In this document: positions 53,104 to 63,515 of the stretch, one piece after another
Layout: each line of letters begins with the position of its first letter
Numbering within the stretch: the first letter of the stretch is position 1
DNA from: Ariolimax columbianus
Lineage: Eukaryota; Mollusca; Gastropoda; Stylommatophora; Arionidae
Reading direction: 5' to 3'
Length of the DNA stretch: 64,000 nt
Assembly: GCA_036924085.1 (NCBI GenBank)
Contig: JAVGWX010000002.1
Coordinates: 49,607,948 to 49,671,947 of the forward strand
The notes under the pieces: generated by a model
The model's database searches: none
The model's input: only the letters and a program-made list of their open reading frames with translations
Told to the model about the DNA's origin: nothing
Made by a program: the position numbers and the translations under genes

Positions 53104-53810
53104 AAAGATGACGCCGTACCAGCTGCGAGTCTAACATGGATCTGGTGTTTTATTTCATTACGAATTTGCGGGAATTCACATTAGTCGACGACTTACACTT
53201 GTGTTCACGGAAACGGGTCGTTGTTTTTATTTGGACTGATTAAATCGATCATTTTTTTCTTCTTCTCTCTGATTTTCCTGGCATGAACATCGGCCTCATG
53301 AATTAGTGCTATGATTTAACCTGTGTCGTATGTTCACGGTCTAGTGCACGCGGTTAAAACTTAACGAGATTTCCACCCCTAGCTCTAGTTGCAGACAATG
53401 TCGATTATGGTGTGACTGTGAAATTTAGACACATGACTATAATGGACTAGAACACGATCCGAGAGAGATAACCAACACATCCCTCACATGCTGTGTGATG
53501 TCCCTACAGCCTCTTCCGGTTATGGGAAACGCAAGATACACAACGATATATGTCATCACCCTCCGCTGCCTTGCGATATATTTGTTTACAAGAAAGGCTT
53601 CGGGAGTAAATCCTGAGGAAACATCTGCGTCCTCTACTATCTCCAGATGTTTTGATAATGTTTTGCCAGTTTCCAAAGGGAGCACAGGACGAGAGAGTAA
53701 GTTTGACAAATGACGCAAGGTCTTTCTCACTTAAACCACGTCACAGCGCAAGTCCCCAATTCAGTGGACACAGCAAGAGAATAGATTGTCCACACGGCCG
53801 AACAAAGAGA
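53104..53810 (+). mobile_element. LINE-5'-UTR-derived element, second copy
   Basis: Collinear with the minus strand of 21076-21839: GACGCCGTACCAGCTGCGAG, GTCGACGACTTACACTTGTG, AAATTTAGACACATGACTAT, GCTTCGGGAGTAAATCCTGA, GGACGAGAGAGTAAGTTTGA, GACACAGCAAGAGAATAGAT. It starts right after the microsatellite and ends near 53810. Like the first copy it lacks the endonuclease ORF that follows this leader at 1980-2960. No target-site duplication is clear here. Confidence 0.7.
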
Positions 53811-54089
53811 GTGCGCTCTGTGTACCTTTTCTATCATTGTGCTGCGTTTTAAAATTACGTTGAACCACATATTTTGCCTCCTTTTATTATTTTATTTAAA
53901 ACGGGTGAGCGTGCATACATTAGAAGTAAACATCAAAGATCCATTCCTTCATCCTTTTTTCACTTTTCGAGCGGGTTCGGGTTGGCACATAATTTTTATG
54001 TCATACCATCACTCAATGACCAAATTAGAAATAGATACGTGTATCGGAATTCACCAACGTATTCATTACACGAAGTGCTAGTTATTCTT
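53811..54089. other. No gene recognised
   Basis: AT-rich spacer. Confidence 0.4.
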
Positions 54090-55870
54090 AGTTCTTAGTT
54101 CCACCCGTTCTTCGTCAAAGGGTGGGCACCCTTGAACCGGATCCAGCCGTTTCTGTCGCCGGCGCGTGTCGTCCAGTGTGATAATAGTCTGTTTGTTGTG
54201 GGGTCGTGAATGTTGTATTTTTCTAGTGAATCTCGCCAGCGAGTTGGGGGCCGTCCCCGAGGTCTCTTTTTTGTCGCGCGGGTACTACATGGTGGTAATA
54301 GTACTCCATCTTTCATCTTTTCTGTCTTTTGGATATATGACCAGCCCAGCGGTGTTTCGAATGGTTGACGTACTGTAGAACATCCTTGATGTGTGACATT
54401 CTCCGGATGTCGCTATTGTGTAATTCGCTCTGCCGCTGTTGTCTGAGAGGTATGCCCACAAGGCTTCTTTCAAGAGATGCGTGTGCTGTTCTCAGTTGAC
54501 TCTCTGCTGTTTTGGTTAGAGACCAGGTTTTGCTACCATAGCATATCGCTGGCAGGACTATCGAGTAGAGGATGTCCGTACGTTGTCTGGTGTCCTTGGT
54601 GATGTCTGTTGCTGTCATGATGGATTTGAAGGCTGCCCAGCCCAGCCGTTTCCGTCTGGTAATCTCAGGTTTTACGTTGTTCTCTATGTTGGGGAGCCAT
54701 TCCCAGATAGACATATTTGTAATCGTCCTCTATGGGCGTTCCACTCAGGAGTCTTGGGTTGGGTCCTGCGAAATGGTTGCGCATAGCTCTGGTTTTCCAT
54801 AGGTTCATAGCAAGACCTGTTTTCCTTGCCTTCCATGTCTAGTGACCGAAGCATCTTTGTCACTTCCAGGGGTGTCTCTGTGATGAGGACGATGTCGTCT
54901 GTGAATCTGAGGTGGTTAAGACGTGTTCCGTCGGTTTTGATGCCGTAGTTGTCCCAGTCGCAGTGCCTCATCGTCGACTCTAGACATGCAGCGAATAGGT
55001 TCGGCGAGATGAGTTCTCCTTGCCGTACTCCCTTGTCGGTCGCGATAGGGATGGGGTGAGTGAATGGGCGGATGACGATAGTGCATCCTTCATAGCATTT
55101 CTTTGAGTATTTCGATGTAGTGGAGATCTACTCCTTGATCGCCCGGCGCTTTCCACGCGAATTCTGTTTCAACCGAGTCAAATGTCTTTTTGAAGTCAAC
55201 GAATATGAGTATTAGCGGGGGTTGGTGCTCTCGTTCCTTTTCAATCAGATTACAGCAGACTGTTATGTAATCTAGTGTACTGTATGTTTGTCTGAATCCA
55301 GCTTGTGATCTAGTGTACTGTATTTTTGTCTGAATCCAGCTTGTGATCTAGTGTACTGTATGTTTGTCTGAATCCAGCTTGTGATCTAGTGTACTGTATG
55401 TTTGTCTGAATCCAGCGTGTGATCTAGTGTACTGTATGTTTGTCTGAATCCAGCTTGTGATCTAGTGTACTGTATGTTTGTCTGAATCCAGCTTGTGATC
55501 TAGTGTACTGTATGTTTGTCTGAATCCAGCTTGTGATCTAGTGTATTGTATGTTTGTCTGAATCCAGCTTGTGATCTAGTGTACTGTATGTTTGTCTGAA
55601 TCCAGATTGGGATCTAGTGTACTGTATGTTTGTCTGCTAGGAAGCATTTGGTAAAAATTGTGTGAGGTATCGAAAGGGGGGTGATTGGACAGGTCTTCTT
55701 TATCTCCTTTTTTGTAGATTAGGACGGTCTGTGACTCACGCCAGGTAGACGGGATTTCTGTTGTCTGTAAGTATCGAGAGAATCTGCTGGCTAGGGCCAT
55801 GTAGAGTGGGTGACCGCATGCTTTCATCATCTCAAATGTCCTTTTATCTCTGCCTGGGGATTTTCCTGTA
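54090..55870 (-). pseudogene. LINE-C copy with tandem amplification in the RT
   Basis: The minus strand, from 55860 down: ETPTGKSPGRDKRTFEMMK, STWRESQTVLIYKKGDKEDL, the 38-bp array (55271-55637), FVDFKKTFDSVETEFAW (motif A), LRFTDDIVLITETPLEVTKM (motif C as FTDD in place of FADD), NNVKPEITRRKRLGWAAF, RQRTDILYSIVLPAICYGSK, LHNSDIRRMSHIKDVLQY, HRWAGHISKRQK and RPRGRPPTRWRDSLEKY. Frames change at least five times. The family is the same as 20690-22205. Clade RTE/L2-like, not certain. Confidence 0.85.
55271..55637. repeat. 38-bp tandem amplification inside LINE-C RT
   Basis: Nine to ten units containing CTTGTGATCTAGTGTACTGT and ATGTTTGTCTGAATCCAG. On the minus strand the unit encodes AGFRQTYSTLDHK, which is the QAGFR motif of the RT fingers. 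38 is not a multiple of three, so the amplification itself destroys the frame. Confidence 0.95.
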
Positions 55871-55894
55871 GGCGTGTTTTCTTTGATTTTTGTC

Positions 55895-56140
55895 TGTTTT
55901 TTTTTTTTTCGTTCACCTTATTTCTTTATTCCACAAGGCGGTCTGCGTTGCACTGTTTTTATTTTTCGTCTGTCGTCTCAGTGAATCCAATTTCAGCATA
56001 GATTTTATGCAAGGGTCTGCTTCCTCCTGCATTTTCTAAGGGTTTGCTTTCTCCGGATAACAGTCGGTGCTGTGATGGGGATCGAACCCAGCACCTTCTC
56101 ATTGTAAGCCGTGCCACTTATCCATTCTGACTTTGATTTA
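55895..56140 (-). repeat. SINE-3 (tRNA-derived), minus copy
   Basis: On the minus strand: GATAAGTGGCACGGCTTACA, GGTGCTGGGTTCGATCCCC (complement at 56077-56090), CACCGACTGTTATCCGGAGA, then GAATAAAGAAATAAGGTGAA and an A run at 55900-55912. Longer than the plus copy by roughly 90 bp in the middle. Confidence 0.82.
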
Positions 56141-56559
56141 CGAGAAGGCAAGTAGAACATAAGTTGTCTTTCCCTCTCACAAACGATTAACATCTAACAT
56201 TTCATATCTGACGATAGTGTTTGACATGAGACTTCCATTACATCGTTTAGTTTCTTTTGTTTTCTGTACAGAACATTTTAGCTTTTAAAAGCGGATCACG
56301 AATTTCTGAAGTCAACCATTATACAAAATAAGTATTAAAAAAAAGCCAAATAAATTGTTGATGTCAAATAATGGGAAATGACAATGAGGCATGTTAAAAG
56401 GAAGACCTCCCCAGTGGAATTATTACAAACATGAAATGTGGGACAGAATTAAACAATACAATTGTTCGGAAGCAAGCATGCACTGGAGTTCGTTAGAAAA
56501 AGTCGCTTTAGGCATTCCTACATGCATCACATTGCTTGGAGATACGTCGAATAGCGTTC
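56141..56559. other. No gene recognised
   Basis: AT-rich, no supported feature. Confidence 0.4.
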
Positions 56560-57045
56560 GAGAAAAATAACGAAGCAAGTAGTTCAAACTCCTCCCCGTA
56601 CGGTCTTCCTAATGCTGGTCAGTGAGCAACCGTAGAACCCATTCTGAACGCACCCTCTAATACTTCAGTTTCTTTCTAGCCACCATTTGAACTGACCCGA
56701 GCGACACAGCGAATTTATCTGCCAGCCAACTTAATCTTCAACGACTGTCCACATGTATTGCTGCATGAAAATGGCGATGACTTCTATCGCAACACTATGC
56801 GCATGTCCTGGTCGCATAAGATCTTTCGTAGAATCATCTCTTTCCTGAAACATCCGTGCCCAGTCCTTTACTGGTGTCTATTGCACACTTTTGTCACCAA
56901 ACACTGCTTTCATTCTGCGATAAATATCGACTGGTCGGCGTCCTTCTCCTGCTAGGAATTTAATCACCGTTCGTTGATCAACCCTGGACGGATATCGTAT
57001 CACACCCGCCATTTTCTCAACGGTCTGCAGCAGAACCAATGAATG
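56560..57045 (-). pseudogene. Mariner-like transposase N-terminal fragment
   Basis: The minus strand reads PSRVDQRTVIKFLAGEGRRP then VDIYRRMKAVFGDKSV, the mariner helix-turn-helix region (R-VIKFL-EG-KP-DIHRRM). It continues in other frames with WARMFQERDD and a decayed YMQQY-like stretch. Catalytic aspartates are not visible. It differs from both other mariner copies in the window. Confidence 0.72.
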
Positions 57046-57821
57046 CGAGGGTAATGAACACGTGCTCACATGCACATTAGTATGTGCTTATTAAAAGTCA
57101 CATGTGACGTCATCATGCTTCTCGTACGTACATGGCGTTGCACGGGCGGGTTTCATTTGAACACGTCTCGTATATCTACTAATTTTTGTCTGTTAACAAC
57201 GGCAATAACGTTGTCAAACTTCATTAAATGGTGAAGTATATGAATATGTATGGTCCGCATAGCTACATGGCATTGCACACTTCTGATTCGTCCTTACCCC
57301 CTTCACTCCATCCCACTGTTTGATCCACGTCTAAGTTTCAAAACTTGTGCTATTTGTGAAATTCTGGTGCCTTGTTTATATTGTAATCATCTAGCAAGTG
57401 CTGGTTTGCTTGATCTCAGTCTGTTCCGCAATATCTAAATCCAATGCCCACGCTTTTAGCAAACAGGAAGTAATTCACGTAGTCCTGAAAGCGTGCTCAA
57501 TATGGCGCGTGAATTATCTAAATCTGGATATAAAATACGCATACACCAGCGTCATAGCCGTGCCTACCCGGAAGTTCTTCCACATGCGTCAGTGTTTAGA
57601 CCTCGCTTTGATAACCAGCTCTTTGAATATATCTTTGAACTTGTTCCTGCGCGTTGAGTCTACTTATTACTTTTATATCATTATAATTAAATCAAATATT
57701 GTGATCCTCTCCCATCCTGCTTCATGTTGTATATTTCTTGCAAAGCGCCGACTAATTTGTCCCTAGACAGGTCTTCTATTATTCTTGGCTTGTCTTTGCG
57801 ACCTCCACAAACACAGTAACC

Positions 57822-57825
<4 letters not shown>
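57046..57825. other. No gene recognised
   Basis: The ORF at 57398-57766 has no recognisable domain. Its last roughly 150 bp (CATCCTGCTT, GGCTTGTCTTTG) resemble 63850-64000, which suggests a shared unknown repeat. Confidence 0.35.

Positions 57826-57890
<65 letters not shown>
57826..57890. repeat. (AT)n microsatellite
   Basis: About 65 bp pure TA dinucleotide. Confidence 0.97.
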
Positions 57891-57893
<3 letters not shown>

Positions 57894-58552
57894 AAACACA
57901 ATAACCACAAAAACGCCACAAGAATCAATTGGGAAATGTATTTTCTAGTGCATGCGAGACGTTCCCCCAAACCCAAAATCGGTGATCATGGGAGATTGTG
58001 AACATTATTGCCAAGATACAGACTGAAAAGTGCTAGTAAAGGTGGCTGGAGATATTGCGTGGGAGTATCAATGGAATTGTGCGTGGGAGGTAGTCAATAA
58101 TTTTTAAGTTTATACTGAAAAAAGTTGACGTATAATCATCAGAGATGTTATTTATTCCCACATCAGACATGAAGTTGTGCCCCTTTCTGATAAAGTAATT
58201 TCGTTTTGCTTGACAAAGTATCAATGTAATGTCCGTTGTGGTTGTGAGAGTCGAATGCGCATCTATGTATGATGAATATCGGTAATTGTATCGACATTGA
58301 ATCCTAGAGGAATGGCTTCAGCGCAGGAATAAAGTTTTGGGAGTTATATGGAGCGTTTGTGTTTACGGGGGAGGAATTGAAAGTGATTGATGTAGTATGC
58401 TGGACAATGGTTCTCGTGTTTGTAAATCATGGCACACAAATACCCTTTAACGATTATATAGATAAAGTTGAACGCTGAGCATTTTTTTAAAATGGGAACA
58501 CTGCAATAGATACATTTTACAATCCACAGAATGTAAAATTTTAATGTTAATA
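57891..58552. other. No gene recognised
   Basis: No supported feature. Confidence 0.4.
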
Positions 58553-58560
58553 GTTTATAG

Positions 58561-59104
58561 CAGTGTTTCCCAACCGCCGTTTCGCAGAAATCACAAACTG
58601 TGGAGATCGGCTTGATCTGGTTTAAGCTCTGATTGGCTAATGTTTAAACTCAAATAACGTCAGCTACACAGATATCCCTACTTTTCGAACCTAAGAGCTC
58701 ATCTATGTTTGGCGTGTTTCTTTATCAAAGTGAGTGGTTTTAAAAAAATTTAAATTACAATTTTTTATTTGTTGTTTTTTTTGGAGGGATTGGGGAGAGG
58801 GGGGGGGGGGGGAAGGGGAGTGTCTACAAAGATCACGATATGCAAATTAGGTAATTCGAAAAGTTTTAGAGGTTAATTTTTCTGATAATACTGTGTTGTG
58901 GTATTTTGAAAAGCAAGTTTTGTGTGTGTGTGTTATTGTGTTGTTAAATTTGTATCCCTACAAGATTGAGACAAAATTTAAAAAAAATAAAAACAGCAAA
59001 AATTTTCAACTTTCTTCAAATTTGCCCTATTTTAATCGGTCCGCGAAAAAAATGGATTCTATTCCTACCGGTCCGCAGGTGCAACAGTAGGTTGGGAAAC
59101 ACTA
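58561..59104. mobile_element. hAT-type non-autonomous element (544 bp)
   Basis: Ends are inverted repeats: CAGTGTTTCCCAACC on the left and GGTTGGGAAACACTA on the right (last base changed from G). They are flanked by the 8-bp duplication GTTTATAG (58553-58560) and GTTTATTG (59105-59112), seven of eight matching. CAGTG-TTCCCAACC ends with 8-bp duplications are typical of hAT elements. There is no transposase ORF, so it is a MITE-like derivative. It includes a G tract (58799-58812) and an A-rich part. Confidence 0.9.
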
Positions 59105-59112
59105 GTTTATTG

Positions 59113-59419
59113 GACATTGTAGGGCGGCTGGAGTGAAGGACCATGAATATACACAACCAGCGGGCTACTAAAAACATGGGTCTCCACACTCTTTGCCATT
59201 TTCTGAGGTAGACTGAATGCTTGTCCAGAATGCGATGCGGCCGATTCTAAACAGAACATGGCTGAATGATATCGTTTTACAAATGGAGGGGGTCGGCTCT
59301 GTGTGATAAGAAATTACTGTTGGTTGTCTCATGTATAACTAGGGGCTGAAGATACAGTATAGTCGATGAGCTGGCTGCATCAGGGTCAACGAACCTCAGC
59401 TAACAAAGATCTTATTCTG
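59113..59419. other. Short spacer, no gene recognised
   Basis: Leads into the minisatellite. The ATG at 59366 opens the long repeat ORF. Confidence 0.4.
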
Positions 59420-60735
59420 TCTCTAAGCGGTGGACTAGGACATAGTGGACCTGAAAATAGTGGACCTGAAAATAGTAGACCTGAAAATAGTAAGCTTTTA
59501 AATAGTGGACCTAGAAATAATAGGCCTATAAATAGTGGACCTAGAAATAGTGGACCTGGAAATAGTAGACATGGAAATAGTAGGCCTATACATAGTGGAC
59601 CTGGAAATAGTGCACCTGGAAATAGTAGGCCTTTAAATAGTGGACCTGGAAATAGTGAACCTGAAAATAGTGGACCTGGAAAAAGTAGGCCTATAAATAG
59701 TGGACCTGGAAATAGTGGACCTGGAAATAGTAGGCCTTTAAATAGTGGACCTGGAAATAGTGGACCTGGAAATAGTAGGCCTTTAAATAGTGGACCTGGA
59801 AATAGTGAACCTGAAAATAGTGGACCTGGAAATAGTAGGCCTTTAAATAGTGGACCTGGAAATAGTGGACCTGGAAATAGTAGGCCTTTAAATAGTGGAC
59901 CTGGCAATAGTGAACCTGAAAATAGTGGACCTGGCAATAGTGAACCTGAAAATAGTGGACCTGACAATAGTGAACCTGAAAATAGTGGACCTGGAAAAAG
60001 TAGGCCTATAATTAGTGGACCTGACAATAGTGAACCTGAAAATAGTGGACCTGGCAATAGTGAACCTGAAAATAGTGGACCTGGAAAAAGTAGGCTTATA
60101 AATAGTGGACCTGACAATAGTGAACCTGAAAATATTGGACCTGGAAAAAGTAGGCCTATAAATAGTGGACCTGAAAATAGTAGGCCTATAAATAGTAGGC
60201 CTATACATAGTGGACCTGTAAATAGTAGGCCTATAAATAGTGGGCCTATACATAGTGGACCTGGAAATAGTAGGCCTATAAATAGTGGGCCTATACATAG
60301 TGGACCTGGAAATAGTAGTCATATAAATAGTGGACCTGGAGATAGTGGTCCTATAAATAGTGGACCTGGAGATAGTGGTCCTATAAATAGTGGACCTGGA
60401 AATAGTAGGCCTATAAATAGTGGACCTGGAAATAGTGGACCTGGAAATAGTAGGCCTATAAATAGTGGACCTGGAGATAGTGGTCCTATAAATAGTGGAC
60501 CTGGAAATAGTGGACCTGGAACTAGTGGACCTAGAAATAGTGAACCTGGCAATGGTGGACCTGGAAATAGTGAACCTGGAAATAGAGGACATGGAACTAG
60601 TGGACCTAGAAATAGTGGACTTGGAAATAGTGGACCTGGAAATAGTGGACATGTAAATAGTGGACCTGCAAATAGTGTATCTGGAAATAGTGGACCTGGA
60701 AAAAGTGGACCTGGAAATAGTAGACCTGGCATAGG
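59420..60735 (+). repeat. 15-bp minisatellite with 464-codon open frame (NSGPG repeats)
   Basis: About 87 units of AATAGTGGACCTGGA and variants (AGGCCTATA, GAACCTGAA, GGTCCTATA). The plus frame from 59366 to 60760 never stops and encodes NSGPG, NSRPL, NSEPE and similar pentapeptides. Two minus-strand frames are open too (243 and 327 codons), as expected when the unit is a multiple of three. Higher-order blocks are visible: a 45-bp block repeats around 59700-59900 and a 30-bp GAACCTGAA/GGACCTGG alternation at 59890-60130. No signal peptide, splice context or flanking domain supports a protein, so I call it satellite DNA. A repetitive structural protein cannot be ruled out from sequence alone. 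Confidence 0.85.
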
Positions 60736-60739
60736 GTAC

Positions 60740-60880
60740 ACTAGTGTAGTCTGGATATGAGAATAGGGATCCTAGTAGGAAACTAAACCAGATACCAAAA
60801 AAAGCTAGTTGAAATCGGATGTGCTCTGCTGAAAGGCTTATATATCGCAGCCTCAATGAAGATGTCGACACACGATCAAA
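60740..60880 (+). repeat. SINE-1 related fragment
   Basis: GAATAGGGATCCTAGTAGGA, CTAGTTGAAATCGGATGTGC and GAAAGGCTTATATATCGCAG match the SINE-1 core. The GAA tail is absent. Confidence 0.65.
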
Positions 60881-61727
60881 ACGTCATTTTCAGGACCTAC
60901 CCAGAAAAACAAATTAGTATGGGTTTTCTCAGTTATAAATAAATACAAATACGTTAGTTAGCAGAGTGGGACACACATACCAAAAGCATTCAATATGGGA
61001 GTAAGTGTTGAGGCAAATACTGCAGTTATGAGTGTTTATCTGAGAAATTACATCTAGACATGATGACTACAAGATAGGCGGACAGTGTACTAAGATGCCT
61101 AATACCGTTATGGATTTGTGTGGACCTACAGCCAAGGTTATGCAATGATTCATGTCAATGGAATGGCTGTTTTGCTAGGAATAAAGTCATCCATAATTAG
61201 TACGTTAGATATCGATAAGGGTGGGATATATATTGAACTCAATCAATGACCGCCTGCTTGATGATTTGCCGTACAATGTCTCCATAACCAAATACAAAAT
61301 ACAACCCTCTTCTTATTGAGACTGATGATTTTCCACTGGTTCTACTGCAACATTATTGCCATTATTAGTTCCTTTCTGAAATAGAACTACATACATTCTT
61401 ACCTGTTTCTATGAATACAGTTTAAGCATGCTAAAGAGATCCACCCAAAAAAGATCCCGAAATAAGTCCAACAAATTTTCTGAAATCCACAATCCTCCGC
61501 AAACACCATAAAACCACTTCAAACAATATATAACGCGCACAGATTTTATGACAGCAAAAAATTGCAATACACACAAATAAACAGACAAATAATCACAACA
61601 ATCGAACATAAAAACATTTCTGAAATAGTGTTTGCGATAGGGAAGACAGAGAATCATTAACGTAAACGTGAACGTATGCTTAATGAGGTGAGCTTTCTAT
61701 ATTTGATTGTGTTTTATATGAGGACCC
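60881..61727. other. No gene recognised
   Basis: A short piece at 61225-61290 (TTGAACTCAATCAATGACCG) resembles LINE-F at 46690-46730. Otherwise nothing supported. Confidence 0.4.
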
Positions 61728-62144
61728 AATATAGACGCCCACATGTGGATATAGACTTCGATAGAAGCCCACAAATCGATATAGGTCCATATAGACCCTT
61801 ACATGGGGATTCATACTTCGATAGAAGCCCACATGTGGATATTGACTTCGATAGAAGCTCACATTGATATTGGCCCAGATAGACGCCAACATAGGGATAT
61901 AGACTTCGATAGAAGCCTTCATGTGGATATAGACAGAGATAAACGCCCACGTGTGGATATACACTTAAATAGAAACCCGCATCTGGGTATATACCCAGAT
62001 AGACGTCATCATGTGGATGTAGACCGATAAAAGCACACATTTTTGATATATACTTTGAAGCCCAAATGTGGATATAGTCCCATACATGTGGATATAGGCC
62101 AAGATAAAAGTCAACATGTGTATAGACCCAGATTGAAGCCCACA

Positions 62145-62179
<35 letters not shown>

Positions 62180-62290
62180 CTAAATAGAAGCCCAGGTGTG
62201 TATGTAAACCCATATAAAAGCCCACGTGGGGATATGGATCCAGATAGAAGCCCACATGTGGAGATAGACCCAGATAGAAGCCCACAATAG
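61728..62290. repeat. 30-33 bp satellite, part 1
   Basis: Imperfect units of CACATGTGGATATAGACTTC then GATAGAAGCC, with indels, and a (TA)n run at 62149-62175. It resumes at 63436-63515 (ACATGTAGATATTGACCCAG, ATAAAAGCACAC) after the LINE. Open frames on the minus strand (YPHVGFYRSL) are repeat artefacts. Confidence 0.92.
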
Positions 62291-62295
62291 GTCAG

Positions 62296-63435
62296 TACGG
62301 AGCCGTTTAATTTCAAGCAGAACAGCGGAGCAGGAGAAGCGATATTTCTGTATGAGAATGATGGTAGAAAAATATATGGAGATGCTCAAGGACGTAAATG
62401 CTTGATTCATTGATTACACTAAAGTGTTTGATAACGTGAAACATGAACAGGTGATACGATGTCTGTAGGATATTAATCTGGACAGTAAGGATATCAAACT
62501 TATCACAAACTTGTATTGGGATTAGTCAGTATGTTTAAGATCTAAAGAAGAGGCGTCACCTAGTACAACTATTGAAAACGGGGTTAGATAGGGGTGTGTG
62601 CTCTCCCCTTGCTTGTTTATTGTATACACACAACATATTTTCAAAGACAAAGATGAAATGGTTGGATTGAATATAAAATGGAGTAGCATCAATAATATCA
62701 GATATGCTGAGGGTACAATCTTAATAGAAGAGGATCCAGTACATCTGCAGAACTTAATGGGTAAGATAACCAGCAAAAGTAAGAAATATGGATTGGAAAT
62801 CAACATCAAACAGACCAAATTGATACATTCTGGAACAAGTGTCAAGCTATGTATATCTTGGCCAACTCATTTCAGCTGATGGCAAATGCGAAATGGAGAT
62901 CATTAAACGAATTGCAATGACCAACAATATATTTAACAGCACGAGAGATACACTTGTGTCAAAGCAGATTTCTCAGATCTTAAAAATGAGAATCATAACA
63001 TGCTACGTGCCTTCAGATTTATTGTATGGAGTAGAAACCTTGACCCTGACATAGAAAATGGAGAAGCGTATTGAAGCCTTTGAAATGTGGGTATTTAGAA
63101 AAGTTGGACGACTTTCTTGGAAAGTAAGGAAAGCCAATTATGAGGGTCTGGAACAACTCCAGGTGGAACAGCCACTTTTAAAGAAAATAAAAATCAGAAA
63201 AATATATTATTTTGGTCACGTCAAGCGCCATGACAGTATGCTATAGGTTATTTTGAAGGGCAGTGTAGATGGCAAGAGCGCCAAAGGGCGACAGAGGTAC
63301 AGATGGAAAGAGAACAACAGGATGTGGTCGGGACACAGTTTGACTGCGTATACCAGTCTGACGTGAGATAGAGACATATGGAGATCCATTGCCCTAAGCC
63401 TCCGTTGTAGAGACGGCACTTGATAGTGATGATGA
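62296..63435 (+). pseudogene. LINE-E: RT to 3' end, inserted in a satellite
   Basis: The plus strand, across three frames: FRQNSGAGEAIFLYEN (fingers), FIDYTKVFDNVKHEQVIRCL (motif A, one stop after), ENGVR-GCVLSPCLFIVYTQH (motif B), NNIRYAEGTILIEED (motif C, with YAEG replacing YADD), YGLEINIKQTKLI, YLGQLISADGKCEMEIIKRI, MEKRIEAFEMWVFRKVGRLS, IRKIYYFGHVKRHDSM, then GRQRYRWKENNRMWSGHS and WRSIALSLRRRDGT. It ends GGCACTTGATAGTGATGATG. The loss of the second catalytic aspartate in YADD and several stops make it dead. 5'-truncated in the fingers. Same family as the split tail at 42065-44575. Confidence 0.88.
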
Positions 63436-63515
63436 GAAACCAACATGTGGCTACTGACCCATATAGAATCCCACATGTAGATATTGACCCAGATAAAAGC
63501 ACACAAGGGGATGGA
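63436..63515. repeat. 30-33 bp satellite, part 2
   Basis: Two to three further units of the array at 61728-62290, directly after the LINE-E 3' end. Confidence 0.85.

Noticed and set aside
57398..57766. 122-codon ORF as a possible small host gene
   Set aside because: No recognisable motif, and its end resembles 63850-64000, so it is more likely part of a dispersed repeat.
59888..60871. 327-codon minus-strand ORF (RSTISRSTI repeats)
   Set aside because: Antisense reading of the 15-bp minisatellite. It has no independent support.
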